Assembly: GCA_031213475.1 (NCBI GenBank)
Contig: JARUPZ010000017.1
Location: forward strand, 10,905,561 to 10,969,560
DNA length: 64,000 nt
Direction: 5' to 3'
Source: Nereocystis luetkeana
Lineage: Eukaryota > Sar > Phaeophyceae > Laminariales > Laminariaceae
Positions 24,296-36,610 of the stretch are shown piece by piece (positions within the stretch are counted from its first letter, which is position 1; every line of letters starts with the position of its first letter). The translations under genes and the position numbers were made by a program. Below the pieces are notes generated by a model that was not told the origin of the DNA, searched no databases, and saw only the letters and a list, made by a program, of their open reading frames with translations.

Positions 24296-25446
24296 CAGGA
24301 CGCGCTGATGACACGACTATGCGCAGTATTCACAGAGCCACACTCCCCTTGTTGTGGGGTATTTTGACCAAAATATAAATGCACCACTCGCGAATTTACT
24401 TATTTCACCTTATGCGAACAGGATGTCGGTGTGGAAGAATGTTGGGTGGGTTGCCGTGGTACTGGCGGTTGGGCACACATCGTCAGCTTCGACCGTGGTA
24501 CCTGACATATCAGGGCGAACCACAAGAGGTACGAGCCGGAGTAATAGAGTACACATAGTCAAGCGACTCGGGGTTGTGGCGTGGGTGTGCGTGGGGTGTG
24601 AACACGGGTGGCACGGAGTAAGGCCAAGAGAGAGTCAGGACAAAACCTGATTATACAGAATTTTACAGTAGCACTCCATTTTGTTTTTTCCCTTTACTAT
24701 TGCACAGGGCGTTTCCCAGACAGCTCCCGAGGCTGTATCGCTCATGCGTAAGCTGCGCTTACGTGTGGGGTGTGTTGCCAGGTAGGATGCACCCCACGCC
24801 AGCATAGCTATATATCCTTCGGGTCTATGGCGAGTCGTGCTTTACAGTATAACCCCTTCCTATTCCGATTATTATGATAATAATGTATACGTGACCTAGA
24901 CGTCGATTTACCCGAGGTGAATATTCTACTTCCGTAGACATCACGAAGGTTCATGGAAGCACTCTTCAGCGAAACAGAAATTTAGTCTGCTCACCCTCGC
25001 AAACAGCGCATTGGGGTGTCTTCGTCTTTCGTCTTGCTATCTTCAGCGTTGTTGTCTGCGGGTAACGTGTTACCACATGCTTGATACCTGAGGCCTCGCT
25101 CACCGCAGGCAGCCCTTGCTTGATGCGCATCAGAAAGGCCATCGCAAATTTAGTGTTCGTGTGCTGGCTCACGTTGCGGCAACTGCAAGCTATAGGTCAG
25201 CTGCTTTTCTTGTCACAATTAAATATAGGGTGCCATCGATATTTTGGCACACATTTGTTGTTCGTTTGTTCAGCCGATGTGCCGCCATCAAATGATGGAT
25301 TGTCCGACACGTATGCTGTGACGAACATATTCATCAGGATACAACGAAACTTACCTTAGGCTCCGTAATCACATCACTGAAAAGCCACTTATGCAAGGTA
25401 CGTATCGAGGTGTTACCGCGTGCCCCTCATTTCCCGTGCTTGGCAG
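24296..25446. other. no supported gene; weak coding-like frames
   Basis: A minus-strand frame at 24966-25172 has coding-like composition (a segment reads MAFLMRIKQGLPAVSEASG) but I cannot identify it. Nothing else stands out. Confidence 0.3.
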
Positions 25447-25590
25447 ATCTACAGGAAATCGACGCCAGGGCATCCGACAGCGATAAAGGGCTGTGCCAGT
25501 ATGCCGTCGAAGACGAGGGAGAAGCCGTAGCCAGGGGTGGAGACCCATCTATTCCAGGGACCACAGTCACGGTCACAAACTTGGATTATG
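25447..25590 (+). CDS. possible internal exon
   Basis: A 144-nt open block bounded by sequence that resembles good splice sites: TTTCCCGTGCTTGGCAG before it (polypyrimidine-rich, ending CAG) and GTAAGC directly after it. The encoded ~48 residues are acidic and ordered-looking (QEIDARASDSDKGLCQYAVE, then TTVTVTNLDYG). The exon would begin with the last two bases of a codon and end with the first base of the next. I cannot find the neighbouring exons or recognise the protein, so this may be a stranded exon of a lost gene. Confidence 0.3.
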
Positions 25591-26735
25591 GTAAGCTGGT
25601 CCTCGTATAGTACGTGTATCATCTAAGGTGATAGCTAGATAATCAATCACCGTTCGCTTCCAATCCAACCACCCCCTCCCTCCAATCGACAACGGGGCTA
25701 CACAACATTGCGCCGGGTTACGCTGTATTCCGGCTTGGCCGTTGTCATAAAATCCGAACGATCTCCTATCACAAGTTTAGTGACCCATCTACCACGAGCG
25801 TCTCGCCTCTAAACCGCCCTATCATATTTCACCCAAAGAAGGGGCTTATGTAGAGTTTGTCTGAGGGACACAGTATTATATTATATAGTTGTGGCAACCG
25901 CCTCTGACTTCCTGTAGGACGTGCGGTGGTGCAGCCAAGACAAGCTGGCCGCCCGACACTGCTTAAATTTGCACACAGGTCATTTATGCTGCAAAACAAA
26001 ACGTGGCCAGAAATGTGCGCTCGATAGGCGAATGATACTTTCCTACAGTATTTTTTCACGCTGTCAACGATAAATGAATGCAACTATTGGATTAGATGAG
26101 GCTTCCTGCTCTAGGGCAGGAAGGTCTCGTTCCGGATGAAGCCCCCGGTGAGTGCACTCTCTGCATGACGCCCATCTTCGGGATTGAAATGAACGTGCAG
26201 GAAAACGCACTACTAAGCCTGTAGGGTGGGGGGGGTACGTCCGATATTTTCCTGTGCCGAATACCCCGACCACGCAGGGTATATTAAGCTTCGACAGACT
26301 AATCGCTCCGTGCGTTCTAACTCTGAGTAAACCCAACAAATCTCGGATTCGTATCGCTCTACCCAACATTGGTTCTTTGGGTTGGGTTAGGATTCTACTG
26401 TAGGAACACTATAATTGTCGGCAGCCTGAAATATTACTGTCGGGATCCTCGTTCACCTATGGAGCGCACATTTCTCGACACGTTTTGTGTTGCAGCGTTG
26501 ATGACCTGTGTGCATGTTTATGCAGTGTCAGGGGCCCAGCTTGTTTCGGCTGCTCCGTACGTCCTACAGGAAGCCAGATAGATGCGGTTGTCCCAACTAT
26601 TACTATTAACATTTGTATGCGTATGTTCGTCGAATTTTCGTAATTTTGCCAACTTTTTTTTCTCTTCGTACGAGCACGTTTTCTTGAAACCACCACGTAC
26701 TCGGACATGGTTCAAGACTGGCCCATATCTCGGCG
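25591..26735. other. no recognisable gene
   Basis: Short frames on both strands; one plus-strand frame (26369-26581) has a hydrophobic stretch but no other support. Confidence 0.35.
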
Positions 26736-26787
26736 CCTAACCCTAACCCTAACCCTAACCCTAACCTTAACCCTAACCCTAACCCTA
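26736..26787 (-). repeat. interstitial telomeric repeat
   Basis: About eight and a half CCCTAA units with one CCTTAA variant; one of the longest islands outside the telomere. Confidence 0.95.
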
Positions 26788-26942
26788 GAGCCTAGGGGAG
26801 AACACAGACTATAACTTACGGATACGTACGTGAAAATAAGGCCTCTCGTACTAAACCCAGAGGCATCGCCTTGTCCACTCTCGCCGGGAAAAAACACTTG
26901 AGCGCCCGCTACGCGCTCCAGAGTGCACGGATCGCGCCGAGA

Positions 26943-26974
26943 TAACCCTAACCTACGTGCCTAACCCTAACCCT
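26943..26974 (-). repeat. pair of short telomeric islands
   Basis: AACCCTAACC at 26944-26953 and CCTAACCCTAACCCT at 26960-26974, separated by six unrelated bases. They lie 150 bp from the longer island at 26736 in the same orientation. Confidence 0.8.
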
Positions 26975-28259
26975 CATGGCTGTGAGCAGACAGCTCAGAC
27001 ATATACCAGGTACACAACAGACATCATGCCCAGACCCCATCGTTCCAACGCTGCCGTCCTCACGCGGTGCGTGTGCGACACACCCATAGGCGTAGTATTT
27101 TCTGTTGGCTGGTTGCGTCTGTCGGAGCCTGTTGTCCGTATTCCACCGTCTGCCAGATAGTGTTTCAGACGTATGTACCCAGGCTGATGTATGCCAGGTA
27201 TCCCTGTACATATTTTGTGTTGTTGCATGCGGAGCCCGGACCACAGTCCAGACAACAATAGCAACAGTGCACAGAGGGTGCTTACCTCTAGCTTCCTACA
27301 GCACCACAACCCGGCTGCCCAGCAGCAGCAGTGGGCACACCTTGCGCGTATGGAAGATCGTACGGCGGCTATCAAAGTTTAATTATCGGAGTTTTTGATC
27401 GATCTCTAGACCAAGCCACCAGCACACCATCATCCTTTCTCTCCCTGCATATTGCTGTGAGTGATCCACCATTGCCCCTGCTCCAGCTGTGCTCAGCACA
27501 GTACGCCAACAGCAGCAGCAGGTAGCGTACCATCCGCGTGTGGAAGATCCGCTCTGTACGCTCAGAACTAGTGTTCGCTATTGTTTGTGCCATCGGCATT
27601 GGCCTATGGTGCCTTCCGCATTGTGTGACTGGCATTCGCTTGGTACCGATCATCCCCGGATCGATTTCGCCGAGTCGAGAACAGCAGATCGTTCTTACTA
27701 GCATCGTGTACGGCACTATTTGTACTAAACATACATACAGCAGTCACGGAGTGCTGTGTGGCCTACACTGCTGACCGATAGATCCTAGAGCCAGCTGAAA
27801 GGGCGTCAGTACACGTTCCTTCCTCGCAGTACGCGTGCCTTCTGCTGTCGTATCATATCACATTCTGGCGTTTTTCAGCAGTACTGCTGTACATACAGTC
27901 GGGCCTGTACAAACTATTCTACTGTAGGAAATCCTTGAATGTGTTTTAAGTTGCGTAAAAAATCACAACGTGGCATTTGTACGAGCACTGCTCTAGCGTA
28001 GATGCCATACTGCGCTTAATTTGTTTTCGTTCTCCTCGGTTCGCACCATCGACGATTCGTTTTTTTCACTTTTGCCTTTTTTTGTACCAGTACATCCACC
28101 TTGCGTTTTTGAACGTATGCTATACTACAAGTTGTGTGTTATCACCCAAGGCCACGAAGATTTGGCGCGCTTACGTGTGGCGTGCGTTCCTACCTCAACC
28201 TTTCACAGCTACTCCCAATACTTGGGAGTAAAGCAAAGTATATTCGATAAAGTACTGTA
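26975..28259. other. no recognisable gene
   Basis: Many overlapping frames of 60-126 codons on both strands with no recognisable motifs. A TACCAGGTA palindrome is at 27004, and CAG/CAA-rich patches occur near 27250-27340 and 27480-27520. Confidence 0.35.
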
Positions 28260-28980
28260 GATACTTCGTACACTCGCAGTATTTCGGGTGTTTCGTTCTC
28301 CAGATACTGCGAGTCCTCGCAGTAGTTTTAAGTAGTGTACTACTCCTAGGAATACTTCAGATACGACTGCGGACACTCTCGGGCTCGCACTACTGTAGTT
28401 TGGGGTATTATGCTTACTGCTGCTGTTGTGGATAGTCCCGGTAGTGCTTCGAGCATCTCGGGGTTCTGTACCGCGAATACTGCGAGTGCTATTAATAGTC
28501 TAGCAGAATTTCGTCCGTTGATAGTGTTCGTACCTCTTTCGCGAGTACTCGCAGTACCGAAATACCTTCAATATGCCCAGTACTTCGAGTATGAAGTATA
28601 CTTCGACCGTCTGTGCACCGTGTCGACAACTCTCAGGCCCGTTGTTCGGCACAAAATACTCCCAGATAGTCCCACGAGTGGGGGCTGAAGCAACCTACTT
28701 TCGCTGGGGACAACTCGAGTAAGTAGACCACTGAGTGTTTCGGGAATACGCACTGTGAGTACTCTCACTATCTCGAGGTTCTGTACTACGGATTGCCTGT
28801 ACTCCAAGTTTTTCGTGTTTCGACACTGCGGGTGCATACGTTTCGCCTGTGCGCTCGAGGTTTCCGTACTGCTAATACTCTCAGTACTCTCAGCGTTTGG
28901 GCCTTCTCAGTTCTCGCTGTATTTTGGCCTCCAGTACTCCAATACTCTCAGTACTCGGACGACGATTTGTCCTTGAGAAT
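28260..28980. repeat. degenerate minisatellite of TACTGCGAGTACT type
   Basis: Imperfect variants of TACTGCGAGT, TACTCTCAGTACT and TTTCGGGGTTCTGTAC recur every 20-50 bp for about 700 bp. Similar strings appear at 8830-8960 and 32218-32285. Confidence 0.5.
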
Positions 28981-31618
28981 TTTTCTGTGAAGCCTCTATG
29001 TTTCCTCGAAATGTTTAGTCCACAACGTGGTCGTTAGCCCGCGGCCGGTGGTGTCTTGGGGTAGCCGCCCGTTGTCCCTAAGCGGCGTACGATATACCGT
29101 CCTTCGGATACCGTTGGTCCGCGTGGGTTGCGTAGTGCCTTGTTCAGGCGTATTTCGAGACACGACAATAGTCAAGAATCGTGATTGCTTTTTAAGGGAA
29201 AATCTAAAACATTGCCGTCATGAATCGTGATTTTTCGGAAATGAGTTACGGCCAAAAACAACACGATTCAACAAATAATGATCACGAATCGTGTTTGTTT
29301 TGTTGGTAGGCATGGCCCGTACCCTGACCACCTAGAACAAACATTTAGGTTTATGGATTTATTGAGTTTGTGCTGTATGTTACTCGGCCGGTCACGAAGT
29401 ATTATGGCACAAACTCGACCTCACGCTACTTTTTTGTACTTCCGTTCACGCCGCATGCATTAAAATGATCGCCGCGAGTAATCTGTTCAGGATCAATATC
29501 CACTTATCGGTACCCTATTTGAAGTTATTTTAGTAATGGTCTCACAGTATTTTCACAAACAGTATATAGTCTGTCCTCAAAAATGTGTGAGTGTGCTATT
29601 CACATTAATGGTGGGTGGATGCAGCTAGTATTTCTAAACAGGTGGGCAGGAGTTCATACGAGTAGCCTTGTTTGGCTCCAGCGTCATTCCCCCAGGCCTC
29701 TCCCGGATGGAAGCCTTGTATATTATACATTTTGTTTCTTGGACGAACTCTATAGAAGTCACTTCGCTGGGATAACTTGAGAAGGCGGTTTAGAGGCGGG
29801 ACATATGGCTAAAGTGTTATTTCACGCTTTCAACCACCATTCAGTGAGAGTACCGGATTGGACGAGGCCTCCTGCCCCGGTCGGCGGTCCTACCCATACT
29901 CCTTGTTTTGGTTTGCTCGTGATTAGCCACCTACCGGGCGGTGTGTTGTCTCACGCAAACGTTCTTCTTACTCGTATCTTCGTACTCGTATATTTTTAGC
30001 TGTGCGTCGGCGCGAATGTAGAGGAAACTGACTCAAAAGCTGGACACCTTGGCAGGTCGCTCGCGGTTAGGTGATAGTGGTCCCGTTTCGTCTTTGACGG
30101 TGGGGTCTGCGTGCAAGTGGTCGATCTGAGGTAAAAATTAGCTCCGTTTCCCGCCTTTCACATCCGGGTCTTTGTGATCTTCTCAACGGTCGTACCCGCC
30201 AACGACATGCTCTCCTTGACATGGAATGGGGTGCATGGTGGTCGGGCATGCCCACCGCTCACCGTGCGCCCCTCAACGCCACCCGGTTGTTCCCGTCGGC
30301 CAGTGTTTGCGCGCGCCACAAGGCACCAGGATGTCGCTTACCGGATGGACGCGATTGGGTATACCGCTCTGGTATATGTTTGCTTATGCTGCGACGCCCC
30401 ACCTCATCATACACCCGCGTACGATGCGCGCGCGGATTTCAGCGTCGGGGAGAATCGCCCCGGTTAGGCAAGCATTCCCACGGCATACTTTCATGCTCTG
30501 CGTGGGTCTGCTTCTTCTTCGGACGCTGACCCTGCTCCAGCAGTAATGCCCTCGAGTGCTTGGAAACAAACGGCGAGAAAGACCGGTCCCATCCCAAAGG
30601 TCCACGTGCTTTCGCATCAAGCTTGCCACATTCCTGTTCCCACTAGCCCCAAAGCCGCGTGCTAGGGCTTTTCTTCACAAACAGTTCCGCTCAGCAAACT
30701 ATTGCGGCATTTACCTACGAGACAAAAACATAAATAGTTCGAAACCTAGAAGAAACGAAAACATGCTTGATAAGATTTATTCCGCAGTACTGGCACGCTG
30801 GAAAACCCGTGAAATACTGCTTCCCTCGGTAGTGTAAACACTTGGGAGCAGTCGTTGACAATAACAGACGCTACAGCTGCCCCTGTCCAGACTGCCAGCG
30901 ATACTGCTTGAGCTGTTAGCAGCTTGGTGCGCATTTTTTCGCTGCTCAAACGACCTACGGTTCAACTGTTTTGTTCTGGTGTTGGTAACACCCGCTCGTT
31001 GCTATTCCGGCAGTACTGGTACTTTTTTCCCTGCTACCTGCTGCTGATGTTATTTACCAGGTATGTTTATATATATTGATTTTTTTATTCACTTGCTTAT
31101 CTACTATATTTATTTTTTTATTCACTCGCTTAGTAACTGTCTGAAACAAACGTGCTTCCTAAGTAAACCCTTCTGCTGTAGAAACCGTGCAGTCGGTGCT
31201 TTTCTCCTTCTATCATGTGTCAACATTGGCACCCAAGTAGATGTTGTACTCAATAACATGTGCAAACCATTGGGTTCAGTCCGGATTAGCGCGACGCCGT
31301 ATATTTTCTGCAGTTCCTTCGCATTGCTGCTGCGCGTGGCCGGTTCGAGCCAGCGGCCATCTTTGTGGAACCTCTGTCGCTGTTGCTGCTGTTGCTCGCC
31401 ACTGTTGTGTCTACGAGGAGGAAAATCTTCTGGGGTTGAAACTTGCTCATGAAGTTATAGAGCAGCTAAACACATTTCATACACCGCGGTACTGTAACTT
31501 CCGGCACTAAACAGGTAAACCAAGCTTTGTTCGTTTTTGCCTCGAATATGCTTACTGCGATAGTAGCAGCCTCTCGGATACCTCTCGTTCTCCGGTCAAG
31601 CTCGAAAGTTACTACACC
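28981..31618. other. no recognisable gene
   Basis: About 2.6 kb with overlapping short frames. Between 29158 and 29305 there is a cluster of AATCGTGAT motifs, described separately. A minus-strand frame at 30384-30629 has a faint retroelement flavour that I did not accept. Confidence 0.35.
29158..29305. repeat. AATCGTGAT cluster, hAT-subterminal-like
   Basis: Four copies of ATCGTG-type motifs in both orientations (AAGAATCGTGATTGC, CATGAATCGTGATTT, ACACGATTCAAC, GATCACGAATCGTG) resemble the subterminal motifs of the hAT-like element at 20.2-22.9 kb. No terminal inverted repeat is clear, so this may be a fragment. Confidence 0.35.
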
Positions 31619-31705
31619 GCGTTGTTTGTTTCGGTTTGGTTCGGTTTGTTTGTTTGTTATTTGTTTTGTTTTGTCTTGTTTTTGTTTTGTTTGTTCGTTG
31701 ATTTG
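31619..31705. repeat. GTTT-rich simple repeat
   Basis: Low-complexity (GTTTT)n/(GTTT)n tract with interspersed C. Confidence 0.85.
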
Positions 31706-32390
31706 AATATATTTTCATCGTCTGGCTGATGTGTGCCTTACGACCGTGACAGGGTATGTTGAAAGGATAAACGACCCTTCAAGACCCAACCAACCTTCGG
31801 GAAAACGTAAACCGTCCTTGCTGGCACCAATAAGACGACTAACCGTTCTACCGATGTGACTCTGATGCTGTGGATGGTGTGCCGCAACTGGTGGTTTTTG
31901 CCATCCATCACGTATACCATGGATGTTTTTATGCATACAAATATGTCACAAAGTATGCCAGGTATACCACAAGGGGGCCTTCACCGTGGCGGGCACACGC
32001 CAGCTACGGCTCGGCGTATGCCCGTCACGGCTGAGGGCGTGCCGGCAAGCAACTCGAGGTTGTCAGTGCGACGGTACTGCCAAGGGGTGCATTAAAACAA
32101 GAACACATCCATGCGAGTGGAGAGAAAGAAAACGCCGCAAACACAAGAAAAACAAACATTGCCGTCCGCCATCCGACACAACGAGGTGTAACTCGTTCGT
32201 ACAGTAGTAACCAGCACTAAAAAGTATTACATACGAGATACTTGGCGTCCGTACTGTATACTTCGTACACAGATACTTCGTAGTTACAAAACAGTCAGGT
32301 GAGCAGCTGTCGATCGAGCCAATCGACAGTACGAAGCGTCAGGGATTTTGTTGGTGCACCAAGAGCAGCAGCCGCATAGCGTACAGGTAC
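31706..32390. other. no recognisable gene
   Basis: Short overlapping frames only. Near-palindromes of the TACCAGGTA type occur at 31957. Confidence 0.35.
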
Positions 32391-32600
32391 ATGTCATATG
32401 AAAACTACGTTGGCACGAGACCTCCGCCGAGACGCCACATATATGGAAATTGGGAGAAGGTACTCGTACAGCTTCCGAAGCAGATGGATCCACCTTTCAG
32501 CTTTGAGATGCGGAAACGCATCACGGAGGGGTTCCCTTGCATAAGGACCATGCTCACGAGGGTCAGGAGTAAAAATACATCACAGACATACCAGCGGTAA
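32391..32600 (+). CDS. possible coding fragment, 69 codons
   Basis: The frame has a balanced, protein-like composition with segments YGNWEKVLVQLPKQMDPPF and MRKRITEGFPCIRTML. The ATG follows TACAGGTAC, so it could instead be the continuation of an exon after a CAG acceptor. I cannot assign a family, and flanking frames do not extend it. Confidence 0.25.
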   Translation: MSYENYVGTRPPPRRHIYGNWEKVLVQLPKQMDPPFSFEMRKRITEGFPCIRTMLTRVRSKNTSQTYQR

Positions 32601-32639
32601 AACAGCATGGCAAAAGCACAAATATAGCAGCACTACCAG

Positions 32640-33590
32640 ACGGCAGAAACACCACAGGAGCAGCTGCAGTAGGACACCATGAACGTCCGAGGCTGCCGCT
32701 GGCATAATAGTCGGGGCCGGAGAGCCCGGTGGGCCACGGGTAGGAAAGGCATCACAATATGTCTCAAGCGGCCATACTCCGTGAGGTAGGTTGCGTGGGC
32801 AGCAGCAGCAGCAGCAGCAGCAGAGCAACACAGCAGGTGCACGTAGCAACAGCATCAGAGCAGCAGCAGCAGAGCAGCGGGGGTAGTAACAGTAGCAGCA
32901 GTAGCTTGTCACGCAAGCCCGAGGCCGCGCTCGGTTAGGGTTAGGGAGCACGGTGGGACACGACGAGGAAAGGTCTCATGGCGGCCCCGATGAAGGGACT
33001 AAAAGGGTGTAGGAGGTTAACCTCGTCCCTATTAAAGGTCCGAGCCTCGCCGGGTGCGTACTTGTGTTCGTAGGGACTTTTTCTTACGTCAAATCGTGAC
33101 GAGCCGTAAGCGCAAGAGCGTGAGTTAGCAACATTTAATGAACAATCGACGAACCTTGGGAATGCCGAACCCTCTGCACGATCAAAATGAACGCATCTAC
33201 CTAGGGGGAGGAAGGAAGGATACCTGTGACCACCACGAAACAAAAAATTGGAACGTAAACGTGATAATGAAAACATAAAAAAATGAAGAACCACACCCTT
33301 AAGGTTCAGCAACGAAACATACTGGCCTAGTCCATGAGGGGAACTGCGTGAGCAGCAGGGACAGAACCGTGCAGCAGCGGCTGTACGTAGCAGCAGGAGC
33401 AGAGTAGCAGCGAAGGCAGCAACACCAGCAAGCAATACATCACGCGCGCCCGAAGCCGCCCCGGTACAGCAGTCGGGGCAGGGAAGCACAGTGAGGTACG
33501 ACGAGGACAGGCAGAGTCACACCCTCGAGGGTCGGCAACGAAACACATTGCAGACTGACCCCTGCCGTGAGGGGATCTGCGTGAGTTAGT
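32640..33590. repeat. CAG-rich long-period repeat, about three copies
   Basis: Blocks at about 32640-32745, 32745-33000 and 33313-33510 share a common order: CGTGAG-GCAGCAG, GTACGTAGCAGCA, then CGCAAGCCCGAGGCCGC-like, then GCACGGTGGG-ACACGACGAGG-like sequence. The start of another copy is at 33530-33590. The CAG tracts are impure. Poly-Cys and poly-Ala frames across it are by-products. Confidence 0.55.
32934..32947 (+). repeat. short telomeric island in the CAG repeat
   Basis: GGTTAGGGTTAGGG occupies the position that holds a TACAGCAGTCGGGGCAGGG-type segment in the neighbouring copy of the long-period repeat. Confidence 0.75.
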
Positions 33591-33983
33591 GAAATAAACA
33601 CGACGACATCGTCGTACCTCCTCGCGATCCTCACAAACACTCGTTTATATTTGTTTTCCTTGGCGGTTGCACGAGAAAGACAAAGAACGCGTTCACAACA
33701 CAAGCGAAACTCCACGCGTCTTGCGATACTACCTGCTTTAGTACGAAAAACGAGATCGTAGATATCGTTTGTATTTTCACCCCTTACGTTTGCCGCACTT
33801 ATACAGACGTTCTAAATCGGACCACATCGAATATGCTTTCAAACTCGAAACGGAACAATGTATGCATACACCCCGCATCATTATGCAAGCATGCTTAGAG
33901 CGGAACCGCGTCATCACATGCACCCTCATACATGGAACGCGGTCTAGCGACCTAACCTGGGAGCAATGCGATCATCACCATTC
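33591..33983. other. no recognisable gene
   Basis: No supported frame or repeat. Confidence 0.35.
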
Positions 33984-34640
33984 TTAGAAAGACGTGCCGA
34001 GGTACATTAGCACCATGCTGCTGCGCGCGCCGCAAATCTCTCTCGTGGCGATTCGTCGAGGCCCCCTCGCCCAGTAATTTGACCTGCACCATGGACGATC
34101 TGTAATCGTCGAATCTATGTATGTAATATACACCGGTATATTGTTTATGTATATACGTTTGACACCCCTCTCCTCTGGAAAACAGAAGGGGTAAGAAGCG
34201 GCACACTTTAGAGCTATCTGCGGTGTTGCTTGCTGGTGCTGGTCCATGTTGTCGGAAATCAGCGGTACATTTGCCCATGCTTCTGATCCCGTTGCGCATA
34301 CATGTTGGGATGCTATTGGTAATCTTGTTCTTGATTCGGTATGTACAGTTGCAGTCCCTGCAGCTGTCCGAACATTCAACCTATGCAAACAAGGCCGGTA
34401 GAACACTACAACGAGAGTGTGAGGAGATATTGATGCGCCGCGAAGCCAGCTGTATGCTGCCTCTTCAACACTGCTCAATGTGTGTCTTTTATTGGAATGC
34501 ACCTCTCGCTGAGAGTGATATGCACGCCATTGCAGGTACATCTCCACTGAAGTGTCGACAACTACGTAGAGAAGTGCGCGGGTAAACCCGGTATTACCAT
34601 CTGACCGTTCCCTTTCAAGACCCATAGGGATATTAACCAT
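33984..34640 (-). CDS. unrecognised 218-codon open frame
   Basis: The longest frame outside the telomere. Its composition is protein-like in places (EMYLQWRAYHSQREVHSNKR, MVLMYLGTSF) but I see no domain, and several shorter frames overlap it on the other strand. In this much sequence roughly 0.2 chance frames of this length would be expected, so it is somewhat unlikely to be random but far from proven. No splice-site pair or start context supports it. Confidence 0.15.
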   Translation of the reverse strand: MVNIPMGLERERSDGNTGFTRALLYVVVDTSVEMYLQWRAYHSQREVHSNKRHTLSSVEEAAYSWLRGASISPHTLVVVFYRPCLHRLNVRTAAGTATVHTESRTRLPIASQHVCATGSEAWANVPLISDNMDQHQQATPQIALKCAASYPFCFPEERGVKRIYINNIPVYITYIDSTITDRPWCRSNYWARGPRRIATREICGARSSMVLMYLGTSF

Positions 34641-34654
34641 GGCTTACCAAGAAC

Positions 34655-35236
34655 ATGAGAGCTACGTACTCCTACGCTGCTCACTGCTTAGCTACCCCTA
34701 TGGTTGCACGCGTCCGCGCCTGCTGTAAATGTTTGTGCAAGACATTTGGTAAATACCCACTACTCCAACCGCCCGGGCTGCGTCGTGTGGCCGAATACAA
34801 ATTTTGCAAGTGGATTACGTTTACACAATGTCCCGCTCGTTGCTGCATTGTTTGTCTGTACCAATATACCTACCGTACCATGCAACATTATCCTAGTATA
34901 CCTGGTACTGCCCTACATTCGGTTTGTATAGCACTGGTATACCTGGTATGCGCAGCATATCGTCCTTGTAAAGTTGTGTTGATCCGGGTAGCACACAGGG
35001 GAGCTACGAAACTACTGTATATCCCTATAAAGAGCGTGGACGGAAAGCAGAAGACGTGCGAACGGTTGACCTCACAATTTATCAAATTGAGTATCAACTG
35101 CTCCAACAGAAGTACATCGTATTCCCCATGTACAAACACCACACCTGCTCCAACAGTAGTTCATCGTATTCCCCATGTACAAACACCACAATATGAATGG
35201 AATACTATAGGGCCACGCGATTTCGCAGGTATGTAA
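34655..35236 (+). CDS. unrecognised 193-codon open frame
   Basis: A Cys- and Tyr-rich frame with no recognisable domain. It spans two TACCTGGTA palindromes (34899, 34940) and an internal 47-bp tandem duplication. The duplication changes the frame between copies because 47 is not a multiple of three, which argues against coding constraint. Probably a chance frame. Confidence 0.1.
   Translation: MRATYSYAAHCLATPMVARVRACCKCLCKTFGKYPLLQPPGLRRVAEYKFCKWITFTQCPARCCIVCLYQYTYRTMQHYPSIPGTALHSVCIALVYLVCAAYRPCKVVLIRVAHRGATKLLYIPIKSVDGKQKTCERLTSQFIKLSINCSNRSTSYSPCTNTTPAPTVVHRIPHVQTPQYEWNTIGPRDFAGM
35098..35190. repeat. 47-bp tandem duplication
   Basis: Two copies beginning CTGCTCCAACAG at 35098 and 35145 share CATCGTATTCCCCATG and TACAAACACCACA with only a couple of differences, so the duplication is young. 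Confidence 0.9.
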
Positions 35237-36608
35237 GTTGAGTATCAACCATTCAATCGGTCGAACTCACACCAGACGGACTTGAAATATGTTTATTTAT
35301 TCAATCGTCGGGCAATTCCGACCCCCAAAGGGGACAACAGTATTGACTTATATATACGAGTGCTATCTTCTGTGCTGTTTGCTGCTGCGGGCAGCTCCAG
35401 TTTATAACCTATATGTACACGTGGCATTCATGCACATGACCCAGCTCACTCCGCTGCATGAACGCTGCGATTGCGACTCGGTTGAGGATGCGTAAACCTC
35501 TCTCTGAGGATGCTATACACTCAGCTGTTCGTAGATATACCCGAGGTATCGGAATCAATGACGTGCGCGGGTACACCTGATATAGTCCAGTTCAGGCCTG
35601 CTTACTCGACCGATAGCATGAATTAGTGCCGGGTATGCTCGCGTCAGTGACCCGGACAGCCCAGGCTGAGTTTGCTGCGGCAAAGACGTCGTATCACAGA
35701 GTTGCAGCGTTCGCAGTATTGGCGTGTTGCTGCTGCTTGCTGCGAAGTGTGCTGCTTCCCTGCTGCCTGGCTGTCTTTCGTTTGCTATCATACTCGCACT
35801 CGCTCTCCACTACTTCTTGGTAAGACACAGGTTTGTTGTGACACACAGTTTGAACCCACAATAACGGGTAACTAACAACAAACCTACAAACAGTATACAA
35901 CGAATGGCGGCAACTGCCTAGTAGGGGAGGCGAAAATTCACGCGGTGGTGCGTACAGTAGAAAAGTACTCTTCAGCGGCTGCCATCAAGTCATTTTTGTT
36001 TTTGGCGTGAACCAGGCACCGCGGTGTTCCCAAAGTTCCACACCAAAGTAGAGTAGTAAAGTGTAGAAATTGGCCACCATCACTAACTACTACCTGGTAC
36101 ACAATACCACCACGCAGGCTCTCCGCCCCCCCGATGGGGTGGGGGGGATGCGGCTGAATCAACAGCTTCCCAGCCGTTCCTCGCGGCGCAATCGAACAAT
36201 TAGTTGACAACGCGGCAGATATCAAGTGTTTCTCATATCATCTTCCTGCGGCCAGCACCAACATGGTGCAGCTCCCAAACACAATTTCCCACAACAATTA
36301 ATTGTTGTAATAAATAACCCACCGAAAACATCGCAGTTCGATCTCAGTGAAGGCATTCGCGGCTGGCTCACTGCTCAATGACCGCTGACTGAGGGGCCCA
36401 GTGGTGTATACTTCAATATACCAGCAGCGTATTGCGAGCTTGGATACGGTTACTTCCGCATATCGCGGCTGCCGACAATGCATTTCGGCATAAATATCCA
36501 AATTTTGGCTTTTTTTGCTCACAACCACCTCAATTATGATATCAATACGCAAATGTCAAGTCCAAATGACTACGGAAAACACATACCCCGCGCTTGAGCG
36601 TCGTATAC
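35237..36608. other. no recognisable gene
   Basis: Short frames only; TACCTGGTA palindrome at 36091. Confidence 0.35.
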
Positions 36609-36610
36609 TA

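Noticed and set aside
29158-29305. Complete hAT-like MITE
   Set aside because: Subterminal-type motifs are present, but I could not find a pair of terminal inverted repeats or a target duplication, so it is listed only as a motif cluster.
30384-30629. Minus-strand frame faintly like the thumb region of a LINE reverse transcriptase
   Set aside because: The similarity rests on about 20 residues and no other reverse transcriptase motif is nearby on that strand.
32580-32951. Minus-strand frame rich in Cys and Leu
   Set aside because: It is the translation of an impure CAG/CTG repeat.
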